From positions 2,484,000 through 2,547,999 of the forward strand of contig NW_027460346.1 in NCBI RefSeq assembly GCF_050947875.1: 64,000 nt of DNA, given 5' to 3'. Origin of the DNA: Dermacentor variabilis (taxonomy: Eukaryota > Arthropoda > Arachnida > Ixodida > Ixodidae). The position numbers and the translations under genes are program-made. The notes beneath the pieces are model-generated. The model ran no database searches. It had not been told where the DNA came from and saw only the letters and a list, made by a program, of their open reading frames with translations. Positions 44,610 through 56,044 of the stretch are shown here, piece by piece. Every line of letters begins with the position of its first letter. Positions within the stretch are counted from its first letter, which is position 1.

Positions 44610-45430
44610 TCCTACATTTTCTCAACATAATAATTTCGTGAGTGATCTAGTTCTTTTGTCTGAAAACTGAAAACTAGCATATAACAGCAGTGACAAATAA
44701 CTTTTGGAAGAAAAGGAAGGTTTTCTTTTGCCATGGCATCAAACTCCTAAAGACAATGCAAAGCCAAAATTAACATAAAACCAAGTCTTATTAATGATTC
44801 AGTCTAGATAATAAAGCTATTCAATCAAGGATGACATCAACATTTAATGAAGCTAATATATACGAGCTGGAGCTGTGAGAAATGCACTTTAAGCAATGTG
44901 TCAAGTTTCTCGAAGGGCTTTCATATTTTTTGCAATTGAAATTCCTTTCTGCATGGACCCAAGATGTACTGTACCTATAACCATAGCTAGGTCGTCTAGG
45001 TCGTCTAGCATAGGCATAGCTAGGTCGTCTGGCACCCGAGGCCCATAGGTCTTCTGTCACTCCCCCCCCTTCTGTGTGTATAGTCGAGGAAAGGCGAGGA
45101 TATCGACAATTTCCGGGTGTCTTCAGACGTATATGATAGCCCCCGCTCCCCGTGCCCCCCCCCCCCCCCCCCCCCCCCCCCGTTGCTACGCCCCTGTCTA
45201 TAACTGCCTGCTATATCGTATGGGACAATTTTGGCTCATAAAATGGCAACTGAGCGTTTCTTTTGAAAAATTGAGTCGACATCCCGGCCCTGCGAAAGTG
45301 GATGTCTAGCGATGCTGTTGAAAACCACCACAACTGTCGAGAGGAATATACAATGCTTTATTGCTCGATTCCCCCGGTACATTTTCAGCCAAAGGAGAAT
45401 TTGGACGCGCGGACTTCCTCTGCTGGAATT
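44610..45430. other. Low-complexity DNA with poly-C tract
   Basis: Short direct repeats of GCTAGGTCGTCT occur at 44990-45035. An uninterrupted run of 27 cytosines lies at 45155-45181, which on the reverse strand could form a G-quadruplex and is also a likely assembly-error spot. No gene is seen. Confidence 0.6.
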
Positions 45431-45432
45431 CC

Positions 45433-45480
45433 ACGGCAATACGACCAGTGGCGGCACACCGCCGCTGGTCGTATTGCCGT
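45433..45480. repeat. Near-perfect 22-bp hairpin
   Basis: ACGGCAATACGACCAG and GGCGG pair with CCGCC and CTGGTCGTATTGCCGT across a 4-base CACA loop; one mismatch in 22 pairs. It could be a minimal foldback element or encode a small hairpin RNA. Nothing else indicates function. Confidence 0.8.
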
Positions 45481-45489
45481 TTCTTTTCC

Positions 45490-46780
45490 CCTTTTCGCTC
45501 CTGGTATTCACGCTGCTCCTCGAGAGTCCTATGTGTTGCCTACCCATAGCGGTGCTTCAACAATAAAATGAGTTGCTAGGCTGGTTCCTTTTTTTTTTAC
45601 ATTAAAGGTTGTGACGTCACTCCCGACGTCACAAGCCGCCGTCGCCGCGGCAGCTTGGGCAACAGTAATTTTTACCCTGAAACGTAAACGGGGATCGCTG
45701 CGTGCTTTGCATTGTTCGCAGGAGCACGTTATCAATTTGGTTTTGTGCTTGTTCTTTATTGAAACGTATGCTAGCGGAGCAAGAATGATTGAGGAGGCTA
45801 AGCAGCGCTCGTTAGGGCGTCCCAATAAATTCACAGCGTCGGGCACTAAAGCCCCTCAATCGGGCACGGTGCCGACGCGCCCTCTGTCGTGAGTCGCCTC
45901 GCCGAGAAGGCAAAACGCGCGCGGTGCGCTTTCCGAATTTGAGGCAACATATGAGACGACATCGCGATTTTTGTGCGTCACGTGTGTAGGAGACCATGTA
46001 AACGCAGTTTTTGCCGTAGCACGACAGATGACACGTCGGGCGTGTTGCCATTTGCCATTAGGGATCGAGCCTGTATGCGCGCGCTCCCCTCCGACCGTAG
46101 TTGCCATCATTTCCTCCTCGCCCGACCGTGACTTTATCGGGCCGCCCGCGCGCGCTGTCGCGGCCTAGCAGATGCCTCTCCAAACACTTCTTTCTCAGTG
46201 GTCAGGCATATTTGGCCAAAACAAAGGCTTGTCGAATTTTTTCACAAGAAAATTAAAATTCATGAAGTAAGGAGTCGCATGCTCCGAAACTGAAATTCAA
46301 ACCGGGCTACGAGATACCTGGCCTTAAAATGTGTGCTACAAAATACATCGGCGTTCCTGTTAAGTCTCCCACAAACGTATGTAGCAGTTGCAGGCCAGAT
46401 TTTGGGACTTATATCTTGAAAGGGGCGCTGCTCTTATTTCTGCTAACCAGACACGACTTCGACTGCAAGGCTTCAGTCCCAGGGGTGAATTTCCGCATGG
46501 CTGCCGTTGTTTTAAGCAGACGCTCTTTCGACGCTAGCGCCAAGGTCGCCTTCAGTTATGGCCTCAGCAGGAGGGCGATACTTTGGTAATCGTGTGCTTA
46601 ATTGGTACTTTGGTAAACAATTGTGTGCTCTGCCATTTTATAAAATGGCAGCGCACACGATTATTTGCGTTGCCATGGCAACAGGAACAGCAGCCGCGTG
46701 GCGCTTCCTCGCCCTAGCGCTCTTTGTTATGACGACCCTGCCCCGCTCCCTTGCACCGCGCACCTTTACTTTTGCTTTCT
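45490..46780. other. CpG-rich DNA, no gene recognised
   Basis: GTGACGTCAC and GACGTCAC near 45610-45635 are CREB-type sites by sequence. The stretch 45600-46190 is CpG-rich, as promoters or young DNA transposons can be. No supported exon follows on either strand. Confidence 0.35.
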
Positions 46781-46786
46781 TTTTGT

Positions 46787-46925
46787 AATGCAAAGAAGGG
46801 GTAAGGCGTGCAGGCACGGACACAAGTGGACAACGCGAACGCCGCCACCCCGACACGAACACCAACGTTCGTGTTGTCTACTTCTCTTGTGTCCGTGTCT
46901 GCATGCCTTACCCTTTCTTTACATT
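46787..46925. repeat. Foldback repeat
   Basis: AATGCAAAGAAGGGGTAAGG, GGCACGGACACAAG and CGAACG on the left pair with CGTTCG, CTTGTGTCCGTG and CCTTACCCTTTCTTTACATT on the right. The arms are about 60 bp around a short centre. It is non-coding. Confidence 0.75.
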
Positions 46926-46929
46926 ATGA

Positions 46930-47605
46930 ATCCTTACCAACTAGCTCAGCTTTCTGTTGTTCTAAGCTTTGTTTTTGCCTGTCCACGGTGCGTATATCTT
47001 GTTTTTTTTTTATCGCGCGCGCGCGCTACGCCAGACATTAAAAAGGTTTAGACTAGGGGCTCCAACTAAACGTTTGGGGCCCTAAAGAAATAGCGTCGAA
47101 GTCACTGCACATGCGCCAGACGGAAACTGCATTTGGGTTTTGTGTCGGGCACGCTATTTCACTGATTTAGCGGGAACCCCAAAAGTTGCCCCAAAAGATT
47201 TGCGTAAACAAACATGGCGGCACCCACCGAAGCGACGCGTCTCTAACCTAGCGCCAAAAGAGGTTCGATTCGTGGTAACGCGTGAAGTTCGCAAGCTAGG
47301 AGAAGTGACTGCGGTTATCGCTTTGTCTCAACTAGCGTGTGTTATGAAGACTGATTTATTAGATGCCGCTGATTCCGAATTTGATTGTGGATTTCATGGC
47401 TCGTAGACTGTACGCAGAGCCCTCTTCTAAAACTCCTCACTCCTGCCTACCCCAACGCTATGGCAGAACATATATAAAATACACTTCCTACACAACAAAT
47501 CTTTGGCCTCGTTTTATTGACTTCCGTTTCCGAAAACAAAGATTTTTCGCATAACTTGGTATAATACAGGCTCAGAAAATGAACAAAAATGAAAAATGCG
47601 TGACA
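46930..47605. other. Unassigned DNA
   Basis: No recognised gene. A GCGCGCGCGC tract lies near 47015-47026. A plus-strand frame of 88 codons at 47140-47406 has no recognised domain. Confidence 0.35.
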
Positions 47606-47609
47606 TGTA

Positions 47610-48176
47610 CAGGCGCCGACAAAAGTGGTATACTCCACGCAGTACACGCTGTACACGCAGCGGGAGCCGGAGCAGCGACACACTAGAGTTACTGTATATG
47701 CTACCGAATATATATGCTACCTGCACCCGCCGTGGTTGCTCAGTGGCTATGGTGTTGGGCTGCTGAGCACGAGGTCGCGGGATCGAATCCCGGCCACGGC
47801 GGCCGCATTTCGATGGGGGCGAAATGCGAAAACACCCGTGTGCTTAGATTTAGGTGCACGTTAAAGAACCCCAGGTGGTCAAAATTTCCGGAGTCCCCCA
47901 CTACGGCGTGCCTCATAATCAGAAAGTGGTTTTGGCACGTAAAACCCCAAATATATATATATTATATATGCTACCTGTGGTAGCATATACAGTAACTCTA
48001 CGGCACACTGCATCGCGACGCCATCTACAGGCGGCATATGGGATCGAGACAGCCAATGGTCGCCCTTTATTATCGGCAGACATGACCCCACATGCTGCCT
48101 GTAGATGGCGATGCGATGCAGTTTGCCGTTGCTCCGGCTCCCGCAGCGTGGAGTATACCACTTTTGTCGGCGCCTG
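47610..48176. mobile_element. Foldback MITE with CAGGCGCCGAC ends
   Basis: The terminal repeats begin CAGGCGCCGACAAAAGTGG and pair over about 31 bp, with a further stretch (GCGGGAGCCGGAGCA) after an 18-bp insertion in the left arm. TA flanks both ends (47608-47609 and 48177-48178), fitting the Tc1/mariner superfamily. The right half contains its own inner hairpin (CCATCTACAGGC/GCCTGTAGATGG). A Ruka SINE is inserted in the left half. Confidence 0.75.
47724..47962 (+). mobile_element. Ruka-type SINE, near-intact
   Basis: The tRNA-like head (CCGCCGTGGTTGCTCAGTGG as A-box region, GGGATCGAATCCCGG as B box) is followed by the family body (GCGAAATGCGAAAACACCCG, GTTAAAGAACCCCAGGTGGT) and a short ATATAT tail. 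A 15-bp duplication TATATATGCTACCTG brackets it (47709-47723 and 47963-47977). Both boxes match the RNA polymerase III consensus, so it may be transcribed. This is the best-preserved copy in the window. Confidence 0.95.
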
Positions 48177-48189
48177 TACATGACTATAC

Positions 48190-49920
48190 TAAACAACACA
48201 AAAGTTCACAGACAGTGAAATAACAAAATAAATAAATAAATAAATAAAACTCAAGAAAACGTGAAGGCCGTTTTATGTACACAAGTATACAAAAAATAAT
48301 TTTGTATAATGCCCTAAGACCAAGGTGTTGAAGAGCTGATATGCGCACTGAGAGCTTCTGATATACTCGCTGAGATATTGCAAAAACCTAGAAGTGTATA
48401 TGACACAGTCACGAGAACTAAAGAAAAGGAATATTCACTGGTAATGATGAAGATAATGACACGCAAGATACCTAAAACATACAATAAAATGCTAAGATTG
48501 TTTGGCAGCCATAAAAAAAGAATTTATATACCTGAACAAAAGTATATGAAATGCGTGACATGTTTATTGCTACTGAACAAAATGAAAAAGATAAGGCAGA
48601 AGAAAAATAACCTTGTACGAAAACGGAAATACACTTTGTCACATTATTTTGTATCTGGCCACAACTTGAGTAACGGTGGCAAGGGGGAGCAAAAGGTAGT
48701 CAGCTTTTGCAGCAGAACATAAACATTCGCAAAAAGGCCTATTCCTCAAAGACCAGGTGAAATAAGCCAACAACAGAACTTTTCTTTCACAACGAATGTA
48801 ATACTTAACAGTAAAATTAATTCACCTAAGGAAAGTGAACCGTTGGGCGCTAGTTGGTTATCCGACATAATAAACGAGTTTTGCGCCAAAACCAAACACA
48901 CAAAAAAGGGTCCGTGTTTCCTTTCGTGCGCAAATCGTTGTTACTTAAGGCGCTACATCATACCTACTAGGCACTCTTTTGTGTAATAAACACGAACTGC
49001 AAAAATATGCATATAGGACACTTGCAATGCTCCCCCCCCCCCATGCTTAAATTTCAAGAAAAAAAAAACGTATCGTGCCTACACATGAATGTTGTTCGCG
49101 CGGTTTTCCCATCGGCAATTAGTGAGATATTACATAGACACGAACAGTGTTCTTCAGTAATTTTTCAGCTGTTAGTACGTTTGTAGAACGGTGCCACAGA
49201 AAAAGCAGTGAGAGCGGAATGGAAAGCTAGGCGAATTACTGAAGACGCAGAATGAGACTTGGCACAGAAAAACACAAGCCACAGACCATGTGACAATGAG
49301 GAGGAACATCTATTTGTCAGCTTTCTCTACTGGTAAGAGGGTAGCCCAATCAAGGCGCAACGACGTCTGGTGACTCATGGAACACACACATGTACAGGGC
49401 CGTGCTGGTGTACATAAAGCCCCACATCCACGCGCCACCGCCGCTTGCTTTAGGTGTAGTACATGCGCCTTCTGATGTCCTTGGCTCTGCGCACTCACCT
49501 GTTGTCTTTAGGTACCCGGAAGAACCTTGCAGCTGGGGCTTGTTTTTGAGGCATTCGTGCACCACTGCACGATGCACGAGCGCTGCGAGTCGTGAAATGG
49601 GTGAAACATCGCGGAGCATAAGCACACAGCTATCGAGGACCACGAAACTGACGAAACTGGCCCACGCCGGGCCAGGCACAGCAGCGCACGAGCGCACGCT
49701 TCCCGATAACAGCAGATAACGAAACATGAAACTTCATGCAGCGGGCTTAGCTGACGCCGGACCGGCGTCCGCGCGCGGACAGTGGAAGGGGAGTGAGGGC
49801 AAGGGGAGAGAAGTGGAGAGGAAGGGTGAAAGGGCACGGCCACGGCTTCGTGGATCGCTGATATAGGAGGTCGTGCAAGGGAAGCGGATTTACTTCTCCG
49901 CGCTCCTGATGGATGGTGAC
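48190..49920. other. Unassigned DNA
   Basis: An AAAT microsatellite lies at 48226-48247. A reverse-strand frame of 125 codons at 49350-49727 and its plus-strand overlap have no recognised domain. No repeat boundary is visible. Confidence 0.35.
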
Positions 49921-49925
49921 CTCCT

Positions 49926-50101
49926 CACTCTAAGAACAGTTTACACCCTTTGGCTTGCCCCTTCTGCCACACAAAAATAATCGTCATCTGCCTTGATTCG
50001 TTTCCTTTCTTTATCGCTGCAAGCCCGGAACTTTCCAGTGACGAACGGCACGCGCGTTATCAGAAGGGGCACTCCAAAGGGTGTAAACTGTTCTTAGAGT
50101 G
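49926..50101. mobile_element. MITE with CACTCTAAG ends
   Basis: CACTCTAAGAACAGTTTACA and CCCTTTGG form a near-perfect inverted repeat with 50070-50101, continued by GCCCCTTCTG on both sides. The 176-bp unit shares inner sequence (GATAATCGTCATCTGCC-like) with the larger copy at 53672-53924. No clean TA duplication remains. Confidence 0.8.
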
Positions 50102-50276
50102 CTCTGCCACCTAAAACCCCTCAATTTCCAAAAATAGCGTCAACCACGAGACGTTCATTTGAGGGATCGCCAGCCGTTTGTGCGCAGGCGCGAGTGAGAG
50201 CGGGCGCGAGAGTGAAAATCTGGGTGCTTTTGCTCCTTGAATATATGACTCTGCCTAGGCACCACGGAGGAGGTTT

Positions 50277-50518
50277 AATAATAATAATATTTGGGGTTTT
50301 ACGTGCCAAAACCACTCTCTGATTATGAGGCACGCCGTAGAGGAGGACTCCGGAAATTTTGACCACCTGGGGTTCTTTAACGTGCGCCTAAATCTAAGCA
50401 CACGGGTGTTTTCGCATTTCGCCTCCATCGAAATGCGGCCGCCGTGGCCGGGATACGATCCCGCGACCTCGTGCTCAGCAGCCCAACACCATAGCCACTG
50501 AGCAACCACGGCGGGTCA
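50277..50518 (-). mobile_element. Ruka-type SINE in the foldback arm
   Basis: A reverse-strand, nearly full-length Ruka copy has its B box (reversed) within GGCCGGGATACGATCCCG and its head ending at CAACCACGGCGGG. GGAGGAGGTTT flanks it on both sides (50266-50276 and 50519-50529). The other foldback arm lacks the SINE at the corresponding position, giving an empty-site comparison. Confidence 0.92.
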
Positions 50519-50889
50519 GGAGGAGGTTTCCTTAGGGCATGTTGCATGCGTTTGCGCCCTAGACATGCCGGCATTGCGGAGTGCCGTCAGGTTTGTTTAC
50601 GCTCAGCCTCTGGCTGCCCGTGCGGTGAGGCGCTGGGCGCGGACGCCGCATTTGGTAATCGCTGTGCCTGAAGGGGCAAGGTTCTGACAGGTGTTGTAAA
50701 AGTCACGGGTCGCTTTTTCATCGCGACGATAGATTGAATTTTTTTTACAAGCACTGCTCCAGGAGGTCACATGTAACCGCCAAACGGAGGCCTCAGGAGA
50801 GCACCTGAGTTTATAACAAAGCAGGCGGCGCAGGATCTCCAGGGCACCCGGCCAAAGGGTAGCGGGAGGATCAAAGCAGGAAGCAGGGC

Positions 50890-51020
50890 GGCCCGTGTGT
50901 TGGGGCCGCGGAGGCCAAAGCGTGCCAGGGGGTGTTCGCATAAAAAATTGGCTGTCCGCGATTGTGGACAGCCGATGTAATACACCCCTGGCACGCGCAG
51001 TCCTCGGCTTGCCCCAACCC
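50890..51020. repeat. Inner hairpin of foldback element
   Basis: GTTGGGGCCGCGGAGGCC, GCGTGCCAGGGGGTGTT and TTGGCTGTCCGCGATTG pair with the following CAATCGCGGACAGCC-type complement, AACACCCCTGGCACGC and GGCTTGCCCCAAC. The arms are about 60 bp. Confidence 0.75.
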
Positions 51021-52089
51021 ACGGACCAGTCTGAGTTCTAGTTTTGGTGTCCCCTTTGCCGCTTTGGTGTACTGGAGGAGCCGCCAATAATGCGAAATAA
51101 TGATATACGTTGTTACAATTAGTAAAAAAACACGATTGAATAAGTACAATTACGTCCGGCCGCCAACTTGTAACGCCAAGTTCAGCACTACCGCGCCCCG
51201 CGACTTCTGCAACACCAGTCAGAACTTTGTCTCTGAAGGCACGTCGGACAGACTTTCTCGTGCCTGCGGCGTTGGTGCTCTCATCGTCACCGGCTGCCTT
51301 TCAGCCACTTGCGTTTAAACGCGGTTGCTAAGGCGCTCTGCCTTCTAGATTGTCAATATATGCAGCCCGGGCTCTACTACGGTCGCTACTGCTCCCACAG
51401 AAACATTTCTGATGTTATTTACAAGGTACATCGCCGTAAGGCGCTTGAAAGTTATGATCCGCCGCGACTGACTTAGCACAAGCGCTGCAGGTGCGAGACA
51501 GTCTTTCCGACACATCGGTCGCCAAATCGGGCGTCGGTGCCGCTGCTTCACCTATTTTAAGGCGTAAGCCTTTAGTGGCTCATGAGTATCCGGGCGCAGT
51601 CCGTGGTGGACGCAGAAAAGCGGTGATCACCGGCGAGGGGAGCAAGGAGAGGAGGCGCCATGCCAGTAGCGCTGTGCGAGTGGGCGCTTGGTAGTGCGCG
51701 CACATCGGAGACAAACCTCACAGCCATATGGCTGTGATTGCATCCCATGCTCGCGGCACAACGGCGTCCGTTCGCAGAACAGTTCAGACAACCGCAGCAG
51801 AGGCAGTCATAGATAGGCTTTCGCCTATCGCAGTTTAGCTCAGCAAAGTGCCCATAGATCTTTGCCGTGCCGGCAGCCAGCGTCCAAGCGTAAACAAACT
51901 CGAGCTCATTCCGCAATGCCGGCACGCCTAGGGACAAACACCACCAACAGACGCTAAGAAACCTCCTCCGTAGTGCTTAGGCAGGAGCAAAAGTCCCGAG
52001 ATTGTCTCTCTCGTGGCCGGTCTTACTCGCGCCTGCGCACAAACGGCTGGCGATCCCTCAAATGAATGTCTCGTGCGCCAACAACTTTT

Positions 52090-53060
52090 CTCCTCATCCG
52101 CTCCACTGCCGCGCTCGGCGCGGCCCCGAGAGATAGAATAAACTTTTTCTCCAACGGATAAGATGATCTACCCACCCCCCGACACGCAGGTCAGGAGGCG
52201 AGTGTCGCTGCCTCAGATGCAGACTGGGAGGTCTTGGGTCCCAGCAGGCTGTGCCACCGCATATGCTGGCCCTGCCGTAGCGGACGACGGCTAACGATCT
52301 GCCGGAGGAAATCCGCGGAAAAGTTCGTTCGAGCCCTGCGGAGCAGCTTCTGAGGCGATATCTTGCTTCGTCAGTTGGTAACTGGCCTTAATAACGTCGT
52401 GTTGGAACTGCGCAAAAAAAAAAAAAAAGGAAATGACCACTATTTAAGGCGTAAAGCGCCCGCACGTTGAGAGTTCGCGTTGCTGAAACACGACGCATGC
52501 GCACGGTGTGCTCAAACACGCGCGTAATTACCTAAGTTTCAGGTTTTGGCTGCGTGAAAGTGTGTGTATGTGGTTTCGTATGTTCATTTACGTACCTGCA
52601 GGATACTTTTGTTCGGCCGGTGCGTGAGTGATTCCAACTGTCTGGGGCCAGCAACGCCTAGCAACAGGGCCACTTCTGCTCCGTGCCTTTTATAGATGCG
52701 TGTAGCTCATGCACGGGTTGTGGCGGCCATGAGGAACGTTTTTGCACCTAGACAGTATTGATAATTTTAACAACGCACCAGCACATGAAATCGTTATTTA
52801 TTTATTTATTTATTTATTTATTACAGTGCAAGTCGTTGGGATTTGATAGTAAGAACGAACTTGATGGGATAACTGGACAGACGTTCCGAAAATAATTATC
52901 CCCCCCCCCTTATTAGCATCAGTAACACTTTTGTTGAAATGCTCATTTTATATCTGTATACTGCGGCCGTCTGTATTCTTTTGCGTTCAATGTTTTCGCA
53001 GGGAAGAAGTGTTGCTTTAACTGGAACACTCAAGGCACACAACACAGAGGAAAAAAAAAT
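52090..53060. other. Unassigned DNA
   Basis: No gene seen. A TTTA microsatellite is at 52796-52822 and a C-run near 52901. Confidence 0.35.
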
Positions 53061-53061
53061 T

Positions 53062-53255
53062 ATTCTTGCGTTTTACGTGCCAGAACCACGATCTGATTGT
53101 AGGCACTCCGTAATGGGGGACTCCGAATTAATTTTGACCAGCTGGGGTTCTTTAACGCGCCCCCAATGGACGAGACACTGGCGTCTTTGCTTATCGCCCG
53201 CATCGAAATGCGGCCGACGCGGCCCCGATTTGATCCCGCCACCTGCCGCGATCAA
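53062..53255 (-). mobile_element. Ruka-type SINE, diverged
   Basis: The reverse-strand copy holds GTTTTACGTGCCAGAACCAC, TAGGCACTCCGTAAT, GGGGTTCTTTAACGCG and ATCGAAATGCGGCCGACG. The tRNA-like head at its right end (GATCCCGCCACCTGC) is degraded. Confidence 0.85.
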
Positions 53256-53671
53256 TCCGTCAGCGCGTACTTTCGTCGCACTGGGCCAGCAATGGCGGTC
53301 GGAGCGCGCTGGAAAGAAAAAAAAAAAATATACAAAAGCGCGTCGCGTGCTTCCAGCTGACACATATTAGCCAATGGGGGAGCGGAGGAGGCTGGGGTGA
53401 CAGGAGGCGTGGAGGAGGAAACGCCGGGCAGAGTGGGGTCACGGAAAGATCTAAGAATGGTGCTACTTTTGAAAAATTGAGGGGTTATTGCCACCGAAGC
53501 GGCGGAGTTTCCGAGGCCGGCTTCAGTCCCACAATTTGGACACGTGCCCTTAAGTGAACAATTCAAATGTTCACGAATATTGCGATATGTCGTGCAAGTA
53601 ATGTCTGCCTCTTCAGTAATCTAGCCGAACAGACCGCATTGCGCTACAATATATCTACACATACAGTCTTA

Positions 53672-53924
53672 CACTCTTAGGCAAAGGTACACCCTTTGGA
53701 TTGCCCCTTCTGCCACACAGCGATAATCGTCATCTGCCTCGATGCGTTTCCTTTCTTGAAAAGGCCGCGCCCACTACTTTCCTGTTGGGAATGTTATGCT
53801 GATAACGCGCATGCCGTTCGTTACTGGGAAGTACCAGGCTCGCTGCGTTAGAGAAAGGAAATGCGGTCAAAACAGATGACGACTATCGTTGTGTGGCAAA
53901 AGGGTATAATTTTGCCTAAGAGTG
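53672..53924. mobile_element. MITE with CACTCTTAGGC ends
   Basis: The ends CACTCTTAGGCAAA and TTTGCCTAAGAGTG are inverted, TA flanks both (53670-53671 and 53925-53926), and the arms stay complementary for about 100 bp. It belongs with the 49926-50101 element by shared inner motifs. Confidence 0.85.
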
Positions 53925-53937
53925 TATAGTAATACGC

Positions 53938-54085
53938 GTACTTGCTTATCTTTTTCCGGTAACGGCTTTTCACCGGCTAACAAATGTTAAACGTTATCGC
54001 TCGCGGCGCAGGACGCGCCTGCGTGCATCGGAACATTCTCGATTCTTGTAACCGATTCTATCTGTTGTCGTCGAAACTTTTGTGA
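53938..54085 (+). mobile_element. Truncated family A LTR fragment
   Basis: CTTATCTTTTTCCGG, GGCTAACAAATGTTA, CAGGACGCGCCTGCGTGCAT and CTGTTGTCGTCGAAAC match, in order and with gaps, the first half of the solo LTR at 4146-4562. The 3' half with TATA box and poly-A signal is missing. Confidence 0.65.
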
Positions 54086-54422
54086 TCATGGGAGTTATTC
54101 TTGGCACGCATGGCTGCTGCGCGGCCGCCATTATTCGCCATGTTGACTCTTTGATTGGCTATATAGAGAGCTTACGTGCCTTGAAATTTGTGCCGGGAAA
54201 CGGAAATTTTGCAAAATACAATTTTGCGTTTTCTTCAAGATGAAACGTGACGAGGAGCTGCAAATTTTATGGACTAATACATTTTCTGGGTTCTTGGCAG
54301 CTATATTGCAACGTTAGCGCTTCAAAAAGAAAGTGAGCGGTAGCGTACAGAAGTCAGTGCAATGCATCTGCAATTTCGCGAATATGTGGTGGCGATCCAA
54401 GATAGCCGCCATGCCAGCGTGC

Positions 54423-56031
54423 TGGGGCCGAATCTTATAACGGTTCGGTCGGGGAACCGTTCGTTTGGCCTCACCTGATTGGCAAAAATTTTGGTTACGT
54501 CACAGGTCATCAGAGGCAGCGGGGCGGTATCGCAATTTATGAATACGTCATGCATCTGTCAATCATCTTCAAAGCGAACCGGATAGGAACCGGCCAAGGG
54601 GAAGTCCCGTTTTGGGTTCCGTTGCTGTGGCTTGGCTGTTGGCTTGCGACCCTGGCCGCGCGCGCGCCGGTCGCACGACCCCGGAGGCACGGGGGCGTCG
54701 CGCGCGCGTGCGTTGGTTGCTTCGGAGGCTATTCGTCGTCTGCTTGGCGTTGCTCTTTAGGTGTAGACCACGGCTGGAAGTGCGATACGCGTTCGAAGAA
54801 GTGACGGATAATGAGTTGCACTGCCCTTGCCAGCTTTCTAAGTGGACCTTTTGCAGGCTACGCTATCAAATGGAGGAGACTCGGGTGCAAGCGTACCAGT
54901 GGTCATTCCACGCAGAGGAAGGAGTATTGCGCACTGCGGTTCATCGCCGCCGGCCTGCAGCTCCCAAAGGTCGGTCGGACGCGAAGCATTCATCGGAATG
55001 GCCTAGATCTCTGCTGCCGACACTGTCCACAAAGTTGCTCTCGCAATTATTGTGTTGGCCGGTAGAAGGGCTGGGTCAGCTATACCGTGACCTCCGCTTC
55101 AAAGCCAATGCCAAGAAGATATTTGCATGGTGAGATCGAATTCCCAGTGCTATCGCCAGCGTGAATAGCTCACAGATCGCCGTTCAGCAATCAGAAGGGT
55201 TAAACCTATAGGCTGGTTCAGCGTTTCCTTCGTTCGGCTGATAAAACTATACAGTCAGGACGGGAAGATAGTGTGGAGATCTCTTATTTGGCTGCCCTTT
55301 TTTCTCTCGTTCGGGAGTGCCACACTTTGTTCCTCAATTTCACGGCACAGCGCGCACCGTCAGCACCACGCTCTTCGATTTTACTTCGCGCAGGCAATGC
55401 AGGGCCCGTATATCGCAATGTTCGATTTCAAGTTCCATTGCTTCTATCACGCGACACGCCGTGGGGCAGATAGCAGGGATAGCGGCAGCGCGGCGGCGAG
55501 CGAGTCATGTCCGAGCCTATGACGAAGGGTGAAAAAAGAAGTAAAATTGATAGAGTCGGCTAGTAAAGGTGCCCCTAAGAACCAGTTCACGGTTTTGTCG
55601 CGCTCGCTACTTAAGTGCTGGCAGTGCGTTCCTGTTGCGTGCATCGTGCGAGCTCCTGGTAGCAGAAGACATATAGCGCTGCGTCCTGCCAACTCATTTG
55701 CGCTAGCAATACCGCCTGTCGGCTGAGAATGAAAAAGAATGACATCAATAAATTAATTCTGCATTGCGTAAACGCCCTGCACCACATGTTTATACTTCAG
55801 AACTTGGCGTAAATATTTAATTTATATTTTACATTTATTTAGCCAGCAGAAACATTCTGCAATTCCTCGATTAGCTCGTCATATAATGACGTACACTTCA
55901 GAGGAGGCACCCTCTAAACTATTAGTCGCGTCCTCCCCTTCTGCCACCACCGGCTAGGGAGTGGCACATCTAGTGACGTAAGCGGCGAAGCGAACGGTTC
56001 GTATTTCGAACCGTTATAAGATTCGGCCCCT
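54423..56031. mobile_element. Putative DNA transposon with inverted ends
   Basis: GGGGCCGAATCTTATAACGG at 54423 has its reverse complement ending at about 56031. Each end also contains a small internal hairpin of GAACCG/CGGTTC. The interior includes a plus-strand frame of 173 codons (54612-55133) with no recognised domain. No target duplication is visible, so the two ends might instead be independent copies of a short repeat. Confidence 0.5.
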
Positions 56032-56044
56032 GATTGGCTGAAGG

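Larger units (their letters stand above)
50138..52085. mobile_element. Long-armed foldback element
   Basis: The left arm (about 50138-50650, interrupted by a SINE) is an inverted copy of the right arm (about 51860-52085). Shared segments include CATTTGAGGGATCGCCAGCC, GTTTGTGCGCAGGCGCGAGT, CGGCATTGCGGA and GTTTGTTTACGCT. A second inverted pair lies inside (GGTTCTGACAGGTGTTG near 50680, CAACACCAGTCAGAACTTT near 51210). No transposase is recognised in the roughly 1.2-kb middle. Outer limits are approximate. Confidence 0.75.

Noticed and set aside
49350..49727. 125-codon reverse-strand open frame with plus-strand overlap
   Set aside because: No recognisable motif and both strands are open, as happens in GC-rich DNA.
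54612..55133. 173-codon plus-strand open frame
   Set aside because: Arginine-rich, reads through a CpG-rich stretch, no recognised domain, and lies inside a probable DNA transposon. Not called as a gene.
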